A stretch of 64,000 nt of DNA from NCBI GenBank assembly GCA_023451735.1, contig JAEXYH010000079.1, positions 1-64,000 of the forward strand, given 5' to 3'. Positions 24,765 to 33,309 of this stretch are shown piece by piece (within the stretch, counting starts at the first letter, position 1; each line of letters begins with the position of its first letter). A program made the position numbers and the translations under genes. The DNA comes from Pseudomonadota bacterium (GTDB lineage Bacteria > Pseudomonadota > Alphaproteobacteria > Rhizobiales > Rhizobiaceae). Below the pieces are notes generated by a model that saw only the letters and a program-made list of their open reading frames with translations, did not search any database and was not told where the DNA came from.

Positions 24765-25898
24765 ATGACGACTGCTCGCATCCTCGACTTCATCAAGACC
24801 CGACGTCCGGAAGGTCCGTGCCTCGTTGTCGATCTCGATGTCGTTCGCGACAATTTCCACGCGTTCCGTCATGCCCTGCCGGACAGCTCGATCTATTATG
24901 CGGTCAAGGCAAACCCGGAACCGGCAATCCTCAAGCTGCTCGCCTCGCTGGGCTCGAGCTTCGATTGCGCCTCCGTCGCCGAAATCCAGATGGCTCTCGA
25001 TGCGGGTGCTACCGCCGACCGCGTCTCCTTCGGCAACACGATCAAGAAGGAACGCGATATCGCCCGTGCGCATGCACTCGGCGTCGGTCTTTTTGCGGTC
25101 GACAGCCATGAGGAAGTCGAAAAGATTTCCCGTGCCGCTCCGGGCGCGAAGGTATTCTGCCGCGTTCTGACCGATGGCGAAGGCGCCGAATGGCCGCTGT
25201 CGCGCAAGTTCGGCTGCGTGCCGCAGATGGCCGTCGACGTTCTCGTCTACGCTCACCAGCTGGGCCTCGAAAGCTACGGCGTGTCCTTCCATGTCGGTTC
25301 GCAGATGACCAAGGTCGATGCATGGGATTCGGCTCTCGCCGATGCCAAGCGCGTCTTCGCATCGCTCGCCAAGCAGGGCATTGTCCTGCAGATGGTCAAC
25401 ATGGGCGGTGGTTTCCCGACCAAGTACCTGCGCGACATTCCGAAGGCCGAGGAATACGGCCAGGCGATCTCCGCTTCGCTGCGCAAGCACTTCGGCAACA
25501 ACCTGCCGAAGACGATCATCGAGCCGGGTCGCGGCATGGTCGGCAATGCCGGTGTCATCAAGGCGGAAGTCGTTCTCGTCTCGCGCAAGTCGGACAATGA
25601 CAACCACCGTTGGGTCTTCCTCGACATCGGCAAGTTCGGCGGTCTCGCCGAAACCATGGACGAGGCCATCCGCTACCCGATCCGCACCGAGCGTGACGGC
25701 GACGAGATGGAGCCCTGCGTTCTGGCTGGCCCGACCTGCGATTCGGCCGACGTGATGTATGAAAAGAACATGTATCCGCTGCCGATCTCTCTTTCGATCG
25801 GCGACGATGTTCTGATCGAAGGCACCGGCGCCTACACGACGACCTATTCGGCCGTCGCCTTCAACGGCTTCGAGCCGCTCAAGGCTTACGTTATCTAA
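24765..25898 (+). CDS. odc2: Lysine/ornithine decarboxylase, fold III (alanine-racemase type)
   Basis: 377 residues. PLP-lysine in IYYAVKANPEP (about residue 48), glycine-rich phosphate loop in VNMGGGFPTKY, EPGRGMVG, and the catalytic Cys segment GPTCDSADVMYEKN are all present. Length and sequence fit the short bacterial ornithine/lysine decarboxylases of rhizobia, which make putrescine and cadaverine; eukaryote-type ODC has longer ends. The ribosome binding site GAAGGGAC lies just before. Regulation probably runs through its long leader. Codon use is highly biased toward C-ending codons, suggesting strong expression. Confidence 0.92.
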   Translation: MTTARILDFIKTRRPEGPCLVVDLDVVRDNFHAFRHALPDSSIYYAVKANPEPAILKLLASLGSSFDCASVAEIQMALDAGATADRVSFGNTIKKERDIARAHALGVGLFAVDSHEEVEKISRAAPGAKVFCRVLTDGEGAEWPLSRKFGCVPQMAVDVLVYAHQLGLESYGVSFHVGSQMTKVDAWDSALADAKRVFASLAKQGIVLQMVNMGGGFPTKYLRDIPKAEEYGQAISASLRKHFGNNLPKTIIEPGRGMVGNAGVIKAEVVLVSRKSDNDNHRWVFLDIGKFGGLAETMDEAIRYPIRTERDGDEMEPCVLAGPTCDSADVMYEKNMYPLPISLSIGDDVLIEGTGAYTTTYSAVAFNGFEPLKAYVI

Positions 25899-25971
25899 GG
25901 CAGTTTCTGCCGATAGTTTCGCGGTTCCCGAACCTCCAGCCGGGGGCCGCAAATCCACAACGAACCCTCGA

Positions 25972-25991
25972 TACCGTCTGAAACGGTTTTA
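25972..25991 (+). terminator. Short terminator after the decarboxylase
   Basis: ACCGT at 25973-25977 pairs with ACGGT at 25983-25987, then TTTT. It lies 75 bases after the stop codon and before the GNAT gene; stem is short so efficiency is doubtful. Confidence 0.4.
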
Positions 25992-26009
25992 AGTGCGGGA
26001 GGCCCACAG

Positions 26010-26579
26010 ATGGCCACTGTTCTTGATTCTGTCCGCGCATTTTTTGCGCCGAGCCAAACCTTTACCATCGACACGGAGACCCCGGCCGATGTCGTGGCGC
26101 GTGAGGCGCTGCTCGACAACGCCATGGGCGCTGACCGCCGCAAAAAGTCTTCGGAAAAGATTCGCCGCAACCGCGTGCCGGCCGAAGGCCTGGCGCTTGT
26201 TGCGCGCGATGGCGACGGCCACGTGATCGGCACGGTGCGCCTGTGGAACATCGAGGCCGGCATTTCGCCCGAAGGCAACCCGATCGAAGCGCTGCTGCTC
26301 GGTCCGCTGGCCGTCGATCCGGCACATGAGGGCAAGGGTATCGGTGGCGCGCTTATGCGTGCAGTGGTTACCGAGGCGCATGGTCGTGGACACGGTGCCG
26401 TGCTTCTGGTCGGTGATGCCGCCTATTATGAACGCTTCGGCTTCTTTGCCGAAAAGACTGCGCATCTCGTCATGCCGGGCCCTTTCCAACGTGACCGTTT
26501 CCTGGCGCTGGAACTGAAGGCCGGCTGGCTTGATGGTGCGGTGGGCATGATCGTTGCAAGCGGCCGCAAGCTGGCCTGA
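26010..26579 (+). CDS. GNAT N-acetyltransferase (YhbS-like)
   Basis: 189 residues. Acetyl-CoA-binding motif A is LGPLAVDPAHEGKGIGGALMRAVVTEA, followed by VLLVGDAAYYERFGFFAEKTAHLVMPGPF, which marks the YhbS-type single-domain acetyltransferases. The first 40 residues (ADVVAREALLDNAMGADRRKKSSEKIRRNRVP) carry the DNAxG motif that opens this family. Its position right after the decarboxylase, 111 bases on, makes a diamine-related substrate possible, but that is inference. Confidence 0.88.
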   Translation: MATVLDSVRAFFAPSQTFTIDTETPADVVAREALLDNAMGADRRKKSSEKIRRNRVPAEGLALVARDGDGHVIGTVRLWNIEAGISPEGNPIEALLLGPLAVDPAHEGKGIGGALMRAVVTEAHGRGHGAVLLVGDAAYYERFGFFAEKTAHLVMPGPFQRDRFLALELKAGWLDGAVGMIVASGRKLA

Positions 26580-26630
26580 AACAGTTTTTTCATCAAAAAG
26601 GCCTCGTGGCCGTTCCGATCAGCCTGAGAT

Positions 26631-26660
26631 CCCGCCTTCATTCATGGAGGCGGGTTTTTC
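26631..26660 (+). terminator. Rho-independent terminator
   Basis: CCCGCCT at 26631-26637 and AGGCGGG at 26648-26654 form a perfect 7-bp stem followed by TTTTTC, 52 bases after the GNAT stop. Confidence 0.8.
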
Positions 26661-26751
26661 TTTGGCGGCGCGCGAGTCCGCGTTAGCGACGCATCGCCAC
26701 TGCGTCATTTAGGCAACAGCCACTGCCTCCTTGATTAGCAGGTCTGCACGG

Positions 26752-26765
26752 TTGATCTCGATCAA
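26752..26765. promoter_or_regulatory. Perfect FNR/FixK box upstream of ompW
   Basis: TTGATCTCGATCAA matches the full consensus TTGAT-N4-ATCAA for Fnr/FixK-type regulators. It lies 67 bases before the ompW start, a place that fits an activator site near -41. E. coli ompW is under FNR control, which agrees. No direct proof of binding. Confidence 0.65.
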
Positions 26766-26832
26766 GCGCCCCTCACCGGACGAGATTTAGACCTTTTCCA
26801 GAAGATTCATTAAGGCTGGAAGGAGAGGTTAT

Positions 26833-27537
26833 ATGGCTATCAGTGGCTTGAATTGTTCGCGTTGGATGGCGGGGATCGGCGCAGGTTTTTTCGCATTCGG
26901 GGCAGCGATCCCGGTTTTTGGCGCGGATCTGACACCCGCCCAGGTCGCGCCCGTTGCAGAAGAGGCCATTTCCTCTCCGAGCCCCTGGCAGGTCCGCGTA
27001 CGCGCCCTTGGCGTCATCACCAAGGATGACGGCTCGATCAACCAGATCCCGGGTGTCGGACTGGAATACAGCGACACAGTCGTTCCGGAACTGGATATCA
27101 GCTACTTCTTCACCGACAATATCGCAGTGGAACTGATCCTCGGCACCACGAACGCCAAGATCAAGACAGATGGCTTGGCGGGGGGCGATCTTGACGTCGG
27201 TAAGGCCTGGCTGCTGCCGCCTACCGTGACGCTGCAGTATCACTTCACCGATCTCGGCGCATTCAAGCCTTATGTCGGTGCAGGCGTGAACTATTCGCTG
27301 TTCTACAATCAGTCCGAAAAGGGTGCTTTCCGCAACCTTGATGTCAAGAACGACTTCGGTTGGGCGCTGCAGGCTGGTTTCGACTACATGCTCGACGAGC
27401 ACTGGGGTCTTAACTTCGATGTGAAGAAGATCTTCCTCGAAACCGACTGGTCGGCCGACCTCGGGACCACGAAGCTGAATGGCAAGGCCAAGATCGATCC
27501 CTGGCTGATCGGTGCAGGTGTTACCTACCGCTTCTAA
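26833..27537 (+). CDS. ompW: OmpW family outer membrane protein
   Basis: 234 residues from ATG 26833 behind GGAAGGAGAGG. The signal peptide (about 1-31, ending PVFGA) is followed by WQVRVRALGVI, the typical first OmpW strand, and by strands such as PELDISYFFTDNIAVELILG, TVTLQYHF, FKPYVGAGVNYSLFY, FGWALQAGFDYMLDEHWGLNFDVKKIFLET, closing with VTYRF, whose terminal Phe is the BAM signal. An eight-stranded barrel that lets small hydrophobic compounds through. The FNR box upstream suggests induction at low oxygen. Confidence 0.9.
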   Translation: MAISGLNCSRWMAGIGAGFFAFGAAIPVFGADLTPAQVAPVAEEAISSPSPWQVRVRALGVITKDDGSINQIPGVGLEYSDTVVPELDISYFFTDNIAVELILGTTNAKIKTDGLAGGDLDVGKAWLLPPTVTLQYHFTDLGAFKPYVGAGVNYSLFYNQSEKGAFRNLDVKNDFGWALQAGFDYMLDEHWGLNFDVKKIFLETDWSADLGTTKLNGKAKIDPWLIGAGVTYRF

Positions 27538-27564
27538 ATCACAATAAGGGCGGGGGTCTTGAGT

Positions 27565-27595
27565 GCGGCGCGGCTTGTTCGCGCCGCCTTTTTGT
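27565..27595 (+). terminator. Strong terminator of ompW
   Basis: GCGGCGCG at 27565-27572 and CGCGCCGC at 27580-27587 form a perfect 8-bp GC stem, followed by CTTTTTG. It also separates ompW from the convergent tautomerase gene. Confidence 0.85.
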
Positions 27596-27610
27596 TTTGG
27601 GAAAGGACGT

Positions 27611-27829
27611 TCAGTTTCCGGTTGGCGCGCGATAGGTGTCGGGAATGACGAAGATTTCGTCGGCGCGGCCATAACCGCCGTCCTTCACCTCCTCGATCAG
27701 CACCATCGTGTGAGGGCGTGCTGCTTCACTCAGATATTCGGCCAGCATGTCGGTCGTGCGATGCACGATCTCCTCCTTCTGAACCTTTGTCAGTGCGCCT
27801 TCCGGTGTCTTTATGTTGACGAACGGCAT
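27611..27829 (-). CDS. 4-oxalocrotonate tautomerase family protein
   Basis: 72 residues: MPFVNIKTPEGALTKVQKEEIVHRTTDMLAEYL. The second residue Pro becomes the N-terminal catalytic Pro1 after Met removal. The length and the GYGRADE segment fit small tautomerases of the 4-OT superfamily. It ends 26 bases after the SDR gene on the same strand, so the two probably share a transcript, with a role in aromatic or carbonyl compound turnover possible but unproven. Confidence 0.85.
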   Translation of the reverse strand: MPFVNIKTPEGALTKVQKEEIVHRTTDMLAEYLSEAARPHTMVLIEEVKDGGYGRADEIFVIPDTYRAPTGN

Positions 27830-27854
27830 TGGACTTCTCCTGTGTTTCTGCTGC

Positions 27855-28595
27855 TCAGATCATGCCGCCGTTAGCGCGCAGGATCTGGCCGTTGACCCAG
27901 CCGCTATCCGGGCTCGCCAGAAAGGAAGCCACGTTGGCTATATCGTCCGGCTGGCCAAGGCGACCGAGCGGAATGTTGCGGATGATGTTCTGGACCAGTT
28001 CTTCCGATTTGCCGGTCATGAACAGTTCGGTTTCAATCGGGCCGGGCGCGACCGCGTTGACGGTGATCCGACGTTTGCCCAGCTCCTTGGAGGCGACATG
28101 GGTCATGGCTTCGACGCCAGCCTTGCTGGCTGCGTAGGCGCCATAACCGGGGCCGTACACGCCGACAACGCTGGACGAGAAATTGATGATGCGTCCGCCC
28201 TCACGCAATCGCTTGCCGGCTTCGCGAATGCCATAGAATGTGCCGTTGAGGTTGGTGGTGATATGCTTGCCGAACTCGGCATCATCCGTTTCGGTCAGGG
28301 GGGAAAGCTTCATCACGCCAGCGTTGTTGACGAGGACGTCGACACCGCCGAAGCTTTTTTCCGCGGCGTCGAACAGTGCCGTGACGCCGGCCGATGTGCC
28401 GACGTCCGCCTTCACGGCGATTGCCTTGCCGCCGACCGTCTCGATCTCGCGGACGACGTCATCGGCTGCAGCCTGGCTTGAGGCGTAGTTCACCACGACG
28501 GCGAGCCCATCCTTGGCAAGACGGAGGGCGAGAGCCTTCCCAATGCCCTTGGAGGCTCCGGTGACGATTGCGACGCGTTGTGTGTTCTCGGTCAT
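27855..28595 (-). CDS. Short-chain dehydrogenase/reductase (SDR)
   Basis: 246 residues from ATG 28595 with AAAGGAGAAA upstream; a start at 28616 would lie before that site. Classical SDR motifs: TGASKGIGKALA (cofactor), NNAGV, catalytic YAASKAG with the Ser in NFSSSVVGVYG, and PGPIETELF. The N-terminal NYASSQAAADD suggests NADP(H) use. Substrate unknown; 3-oxoacyl reductase-like enzymes have similar sequence. Divergent from a LysR gene that may control it, and followed by the tautomerase. Confidence 0.9.
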   Translation of the reverse strand: MTENTQRVAIVTGASKGIGKALALRLAKDGLAVVVNYASSQAAADDVVREIETVGGKAIAVKADVGTSAGVTALFDAAEKSFGGVDVLVNNAGVMKLSPLTETDDAEFGKHITTNLNGTFYGIREAGKRLREGGRIINFSSSVVGVYGPGYGAYAASKAGVEAMTHVASKELGKRRITVNAVAPGPIETELFMTGKSEELVQNIIRNIPLGRLGQPDDIANVASFLASPDSGWVNGQILRANGGMI

Positions 28596-28664
28596 GAGAT
28601 TTCTCCTTTGCTGCATTCGAAAATATCACGATACGCTGAGAGAACAATGGCATGGATTTGACAT

Positions 28665-28675
28665 GACAATTTGTC
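28665..28675. promoter_or_regulatory. LysR-type operator candidate in the SDR/LysR gap
   Basis: GACAATTTGTC is a perfect 5-1-5 palindrome in the 91-base gap between the divergent SDR and LysR genes, with a TTGACA at 28658-28663. Such a place is normal for a LysR binding site that controls both genes. Confidence 0.45.
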
Positions 28676-28686
28676 TGTGATGAACA

Positions 28687-29586
28687 ATGTGGATGGACAG
28701 ATTGGTACGTATGCAGCTTTTCGTGCGGGTTGTGGAGCGGGGCAGTTTTCTCGCTGCGGCTGCGGATCTGGGGCTTGCCCGTTCTACGGCCACACAGGCG
28801 ATAAAGGCGCTGGAAGCGGATGTCGGTGCGCGACTGCTTGAGCGGACGACGCGGCATGTGGCCGTGACGCTCGACGGTAGCGCATTCTATCAACGTTGCT
28901 TGTCGATCCTTGCCGACGTGGATGAGGCAGAGGCGATCTTCCGCGATGCGAAACCTCAAGGCATCCTGCGGGTGGATGCGCATCCCGTGCTGACACAGAC
29001 CTTCCTGCTGCCGCATCTCAGGTCATTTCTCGACCGCTATCCGCTCTTGGAAATCCAGTTCGGGCAGGGGGATCGGTTTGTCGATCTCGTGCGCGAAGGC
29101 GTCGATTGCGTGATCCGGGCGGGAGAGGTGAGCGACAGTTCGCTGATCATTCGCAGGCTCTGTTCGATGCGCGAGATAACCTGCGCTAGTCCGGAGTATA
29201 TCAAGACCCATGGCATGCCGCGAACCCCCGGTGATCTGGAAGGGCATGAGGCGGTCGGCTTTATCTCCTCGCGCACCGGACAGATCATGCCACTCGAATT
29301 CACTGTCGGGGAGAACCTGCGTTACGTTACCCTGCCGGCGCGCGTCACCGCTAACAATTCCGCCACAGTGATGGATCTCGCGCGCCGCGGTTTCGGCTTG
29401 ATGCAGGCACCACGTTACCATCTGCAGCGACATGTTGGCGATGGTACGCTGGTGGAGGTGATGCCGGATTTTCCGCCGCCGCCGACACCGCTTTCCGCAC
29501 TCTATCCACAGAACCGCCAGCTCTCGCCGCGTGTGCGGGTGTTCATCGACTGGGTCGCGAAAATCTTTGCGGAAGCCGATATCTGA
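28687..29586 (+). CDS. LysR family transcriptional regulator
   Basis: 299 residues from ATG 28687 (a second ATG at 28693). The helix-turn-helix region (LFVRVVERGSFLAAAADLGLARSTATQAIKALEADVGARLLERTTRHVAVTLDG) is complete. The effector domain (GILRVDAHPVLTQTFLLPHLRSFLDRYPLLEIQFGQGDRFVDLVREGVDCVIRAG) is that of the CrgA-like group that often regulates a divergent oxidoreductase gene. Target is presumably the SDR/tautomerase pair. Confidence 0.92.
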   Translation: MWMDRLVRMQLFVRVVERGSFLAAAADLGLARSTATQAIKALEADVGARLLERTTRHVAVTLDGSAFYQRCLSILADVDEAEAIFRDAKPQGILRVDAHPVLTQTFLLPHLRSFLDRYPLLEIQFGQGDRFVDLVREGVDCVIRAGEVSDSSLIIRRLCSMREITCASPEYIKTHGMPRTPGDLEGHEAVGFISSRTGQIMPLEFTVGENLRYVTLPARVTANNSATVMDLARRGFGLMQAPRYHLQRHVGDGTLVEVMPDFPPPPTPLSALYPQNRQLSPRVRVFIDWVAKIFAEADI

Positions 29587-29667
29587 CTAGTTCACAGGGA
29601 TTCATTTCGGCGTGAAGGTGCTGGTCCGGCCTTATTACAGTAACGCGACCGACCTATCTCCTTGAGC

Positions 29668-30684
29668 ATGATCACACGTCGTTCCGCACTTCTGTCTGCT
29701 CCGTTTATGTTAGCTGCGACCCGCGCATTCGCCCAACAGCCGGTGCCTCAACCGCCCGAGACGCTAAAGACTGTTCTCGACCGCGCCGCCGGATTGGAAC
29801 CGCTGAAGGTGGTTCTGGTGTATCGGAACGGAGAGCCGCTCGCCGAACGCGCTTTTAATGGGCGCTCGCTTACGGCATCGAACAATATCAAGTCCGCGTC
29901 AAAATCGATCATTTCCTGCCTTGTCGGCATTGCCATCGACCGCAAACTTCTGGAAGGGACGGACCAAAAGATCGCGCCGATCTTGAAAGCCGATCTGCCC
30001 CGCAATCCCGATCCGCGCATCCACGAGATCACCATCGGCAATCTGCTTTCGATGCAGGCTGGCCTCTCACGCATGTCGGGTCCGAACTACGGTCGGTGGG
30101 TGGCAAGCTCGAACTGGGTGCGTTTTGCGCTCTCGGAACCTTTCGACGGCGAACCCGGCGGCGAGATGCTTTATTCGACAGCATCCACGCATCTTCTCTC
30201 GGCGATTCTCACCCGCGTCGGGTCCAAATCGACCCTGGCGCTGGCGCGCGACTGGCTGGAGCCGGTGGACGGTTTCAAGATCGGTGCCTGGGAGCGTGAT
30301 CCGCAAGGGATTTATCTGGGTGGAAACCAGATGGCTATGTCCGCCCGTTCGCTGATGGCCTTCGGTGAGCTCTATCGCAACGGCGGCAAGACCGGAGAGG
30401 GCAGGCGGGTCGTATCGCAAAGCTGGATAGACCAGTCATGGACTCCGCGAACCAACTCCCGCTTTTCGGGCGACGCTTATGGCTACGGTTGGTTCATGCG
30501 GCGCATCGGCGAAGAGGATGTCAAGTTCGGATGGGGCTATGGCGGGCAGATGGTCTACGTTGTCCCGTCGCTCGGCATGACAGTGGTCATGACATCAAAT
30601 GAAAGTGGGCCATCCGCGCGCAATGGTTATCGCGATCAACTCCATGATCTTCTGGCAGAGATCATCCGGGTATCGCGGGTCTGA
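29668..30684 (+). CDS. Serine hydrolase (class C beta-lactamase family), exported
   Basis: 338 residues from ATG 29668; a TTG two codons earlier is possible. The signal peptide MITRRSALLSAPFMLAATRAFA has a twin Arg and ends at AFA-QQ, so Tat export is likely. The SxxK motif is S76-A-S-K79 and Y-S-T near 157 corresponds to the YxN position, with the GYGG segment (WGYGGQMVYVVP) as the third motif, so the active site seems complete. Esterase, DD-peptidase or amidase activity is possible; beta-lactamase activity is not implied. Confidence 0.87.
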   Translation: MITRRSALLSAPFMLAATRAFAQQPVPQPPETLKTVLDRAAGLEPLKVVLVYRNGEPLAERAFNGRSLTASNNIKSASKSIISCLVGIAIDRKLLEGTDQKIAPILKADLPRNPDPRIHEITIGNLLSMQAGLSRMSGPNYGRWVASSNWVRFALSEPFDGEPGGEMLYSTASTHLLSAILTRVGSKSTLALARDWLEPVDGFKIGAWERDPQGIYLGGNQMAMSARSLMAFGELYRNGGKTGEGRRVVSQSWIDQSWTPRTNSRFSGDAYGYGWFMRRIGEEDVKFGWGYGGQMVYVVPSLGMTVVMTSNESGPSARNGYRDQLHDLLAEIIRVSRV

Positions 30685-30941
30685 TGGCGGCCAAACAGAT
30701 CAACCTTGAATAAAATCCAGGATATTAGGGTTACCCGTTCATCATATCGCGGGCATTCCCTTGCATTATTGATATCTAATATTAATGAATGAATTCACAA
30801 CCACTGCGAGCAACGCAGGTGTGGTTGATTGTCGAATTCTTCTTCGGGAGCAACAGCGGTTTTGCGCCATTAGCGTGAGCCGACGCTATCCCGTGGGGTG
30901 GGTGGGGGAAGTATGGAGCCTCCACCCGTTCCCCGCTTGTG
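30685..30941. other. Gap with an imperfect large palindrome
   Basis: The 257-base gap holds no gene. An imperfect palindrome spans 30791-30839: GAATTC at each end, AACCAC with GTGGTT and TGCG with CGCA inside. It could be a terminator-like structure for the serine hydrolase or the remnant of a repeat. An AT-rich stretch lies at 30760-30795. Confidence 0.35.
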
Positions 30942-31928
30942 TCAGGCGCTGATGTCGATGACGCCGCAATCGCCGGCTTCGGACGAGAAGGAGAGCAGCT
31001 TGCCGCTGGCGCTCCAGCTCATGCCGGTGATGGCGCCCTTTCCCGGGCGTCGCAACAGGGCTTCCTTCTCGTCTGCAATCCGTACGCCGAGGATCATGCC
31101 GTCAATGAAGCCGATCGCAAGAACCTCTTCAGCCGGATGGAAGGCGACTTGGGTGACCATGATGTTGGCACGGGTGCCGAGCTCCATCGGCGCCTTGCCC
31201 ATCGGGCCGTCCTTGGACGAAAAGGGCCAGACGATGGCGGCCGGAGCGCCCGAAGAAGCGAGCCATTTGCCCTTGACCGACCAGGACAGCGATTTGACCT
31301 TTGCGGGGTAACCGGTCATCCGCATATGGCGGTTTTCGCCAGCCTTACCGTCGAGCTTCCAGCCATGCAGCGCGTTTTCCTGCATCATGGTGACAAGGAA
31401 ACGACCGTCAGGCGAGAAGGTCACACCGGTATGGGCGCCCTTCCAGTCGAGGTCCTGAGCCGGTGCGTTGGTGCCGATCCAGTGCAGCGATACGCCGTTG
31501 TAGCGGGCCGCAGCGATGCGCAGGCCTTTGTTGGCAAAGGCTATGCCCTCGACGCTGCGCTCCTCGGCGAATTCCTTCAGCGTACCGTCACCCTGTCGAA
31601 CAACGCTCGTCTTTCCGACTGCATAGGCAACGGCATTCTGCGGACCGCCGGCGACAACGCTGATCCACTTGCGCGGCACCTCGGCCAGCACCGTCGTTGC
31701 GCCGTCATGGCCGATGCGCAGAACCTTGCCGTCTTCGCCCCCTGAAAGAAGCGTGGCGCTGAACGGATCGCGGATGCAGGTCAGGAGACCCTGATGCGCT
31801 TCGGTGACCTTTTCTCCGCCATCAAGACGGTGAATGGTGCCGGCAGCAGTGGCGAAAAAGGGGATGTCGCCCAGGAAATGCGTGGAGACGACGTGGCCTT
31901 CGAGATCGAGCGGTGCAACTGTCGGCAT
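30942..31928 (-). CDS. WD40 repeat protein (COG0523 partner)
   Basis: 328 residues, no signal peptide. Repeated blades are visible, for example GLLTCIRDPFSATLLSGGEDGKVLRI, NGVSLHWIGTNAP, HTGVTFSPDGRFLVTMMQENALHGWKLDG, VKSLSWSVKGKWLASSGAPAAIVWPF, VTQVAFHPAEEVLAIGFIDGMILG and ITGMSWSASGKLLSFSSEAGDCGVID, giving a seven-bladed propeller. It lies 97 bases downstream of the COG0523 GTPase gene on the same strand; this pairing recurs in alphaproteobacteria and suggests a role in metal delivery, perhaps as a scaffold. Function itself is unknown. Confidence 0.88.
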   Translation of the reverse strand: MPTVAPLDLEGHVVSTHFLGDIPFFATAAGTIHRLDGGEKVTEAHQGLLTCIRDPFSATLLSGGEDGKVLRIGHDGATTVLAEVPRKWISVVAGGPQNAVAYAVGKTSVVRQGDGTLKEFAEERSVEGIAFANKGLRIAAARYNGVSLHWIGTNAPAQDLDWKGAHTGVTFSPDGRFLVTMMQENALHGWKLDGKAGENRHMRMTGYPAKVKSLSWSVKGKWLASSGAPAAIVWPFSSKDGPMGKAPMELGTRANIMVTQVAFHPAEEVLAIGFIDGMILGVRIADEKEALLRRPGKGAITGMSWSASGKLLSFSSEAGDCGVIDISA

Positions 31929-31974
31929 CAGGCGACCATCATTCGGGACATTGTTCTACTATCCATATGGTTTT

Positions 31975-31996
31975 CGGGCGTCGTTTCCGACGCCCG
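31975..31996. other. Perfect 9-bp hairpin between cobW-like and WD40 genes
   Basis: CGGGCGTCG at 31975-31983 and CGACGCCCG at 31988-31996 pair perfectly around TTTC. There is no T-run after it in the leftward direction, so it may act as an intercistronic mRNA-processing or attenuation hairpin rather than a terminator. Confidence 0.5.
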
Positions 31997-32025
31997 TCTG
32001 TCTATATTAAAATCCACGGCCTATG

Positions 32026-33186
32026 TCAGGCCGGCGCCTTGGCCGTTGCCTGGCAGGCGAGAAAACTCTGTTCGATCTTGCCGAAATCAAGATTGCGGCC
32101 GATGAAGACAAGGCGGCTTTCGCGCTTTTCTCCATCCTTCCAAGGGCGCTGATGATCGCCTTCAACGATCATGTGCACGCCCTGGACGACATAACGCTCT
32201 TCGTCGCCGGCAAAAGCGATAATGCCCTTGAGGCGCAGAATATTGGGGCCTTCCGTCTGGGTGATCTTCTGGATCCAGGGGAAAAAACGATCCGGGTTCA
32301 TCTCGGCCCCGCGTAGCGAAATCGACTTTACCGTGATGTCGTGGATCGGCGACATGGAATCATGATGGCCATGGTGGTGGCCGTGATCATGGTGATGATG
32401 ATCGTGTCCGCAATCGGGGCCACAGGCATGGTCATGGTCATGATGATCGTGACCATGATGGTGGTGGTGATGGTCGTGATCGCAATCCGGACCGCAAACA
32501 TGATCGTCGTGATCATGGTCGAGGAAATGCGGGTCGTTTTCGAGCGCACGTTCGAGGTTGAAGGCTCCCTGATCCAGCACGCGGGCAAGATCGACACCCG
32601 AGCGGCTGGTCTTGTAGATGCGGGCAGTCGGATTGATGGCGCGCACGACATCCTCGACGACTGCCAGTTCTTCCGGCGTGACGAGGTCAGTCTTGTTGAT
32701 GAGAACGACGTCGGCAAAGGCGATCTGGTCTTCGGCCTCGCGGCTGTCCTTCAGGCGCAGCGGCAAGTGCTTGGCATCGACGAGTGCGACCACGGCATCG
32801 AGTTCCGTCTTGGCGCGGACATCGTCGTCCATGAAGAAAGTCTGGGCAACCGGGACCGGGTCGGCAAGGCCGGTGGTCTCGACGATGATACCGTCAAAGC
32901 GACCGGGACGGCGCATCAGTCCTTCGACGACGCGGATCAGGTCACCGCGCACCGTGCAGCAGACGCAACCGTTGTTCATCTCGTAAATCTCTTCGTCCGA
33001 CTCGACGATGAGATCGTTGTCGATGCCGATTTCGCCGAATTCGTTGACGATGACGGCGTATTTCTTGCCGTGACTTTCTGAGAGAATGCGGTTCAGAAGC
33101 GTTGTCTTTCCGGCACCGAGATAACCGGTCAGCACGGTAACGGGAATGGGCTTTGCTGCTTGAGCTTCGGTGGTCTGGTCGGTCAT
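32026..33186 (-). CDS. COG0523 (CobW/YciC-like) metallochaperone GTPase with His-rich loop
   Basis: 386 residues from ATG 33186. Walker A GYLGAGKTTLLN (21-32), the GCVCC metal motif (73-77), ETTGLADP and the guanine motif NKTD are present. A long insert at about 222-275 is almost all His and Asp with two CGPDC motifs, a clear metal-binding store, then the CobW C-terminal domain (DITVKSISLRGAEMNPDRFFPWI). Such proteins use GTP to deliver zinc under starvation. A Zur-like site lies upstream and a WD40 gene follows, both typical of the zinc-related subgroup. Confidence 0.9.
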   Translation of the reverse strand: MTDQTTEAQAAKPIPVTVLTGYLGAGKTTLLNRILSESHGKKYAVIVNEFGEIGIDNDLIVESDEEIYEMNNGCVCCTVRGDLIRVVEGLMRRPGRFDGIIVETTGLADPVPVAQTFFMDDDVRAKTELDAVVALVDAKHLPLRLKDSREAEDQIAFADVVLINKTDLVTPEELAVVEDVVRAINPTARIYKTSRSGVDLARVLDQGAFNLERALENDPHFLDHDHDDHVCGPDCDHDHHHHHHGHDHHDHDHACGPDCGHDHHHHDHGHHHGHHDSMSPIHDITVKSISLRGAEMNPDRFFPWIQKITQTEGPNILRLKGIIAFAGDEERYVVQGVHMIVEGDHQRPWKDGEKRESRLVFIGRNLDFGKIEQSFLACQATAKAPA

Positions 33187-33292
33187 AGGGAAACCTCGAA
33201 GGTTAAAGGCTTGCGCCGAATGGCATATGCATGGGGCGCCAGAAATCGTCCGCTCCATATAAGGGCAAGGCCGGGCGAGTTCAAAGGGTTTC

Positions 33293-33308
33293 GATGTTAT
33301 AAAATCAC
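33293..33308. promoter_or_regulatory. Candidate Zur box upstream of the COG0523 gene
   Basis: GATGTTATAAAATCAC contains the half-site GATGTTATA of the alphaproteobacterial Zur operator (consensus around ATGTTATAACAT), with a weaker second half. It lies about 107 bases before the COG0523 start. Confidence 0.4.
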
Positions 33309-33309
33309 G

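Noticed and set aside
24684..25958. 424-codon minus-strand open frame over the decarboxylase
   Set aside because: Shadow of the decarboxylase reading frame with no motif or ribosome binding site.
32340..32500. Tandem-repeat or CRISPR-like stretch of ATG/GTG triplets
   Set aside because: It is simply the His/Asp-codon run of the COG0523 metal-binding loop read on the opposite strand.
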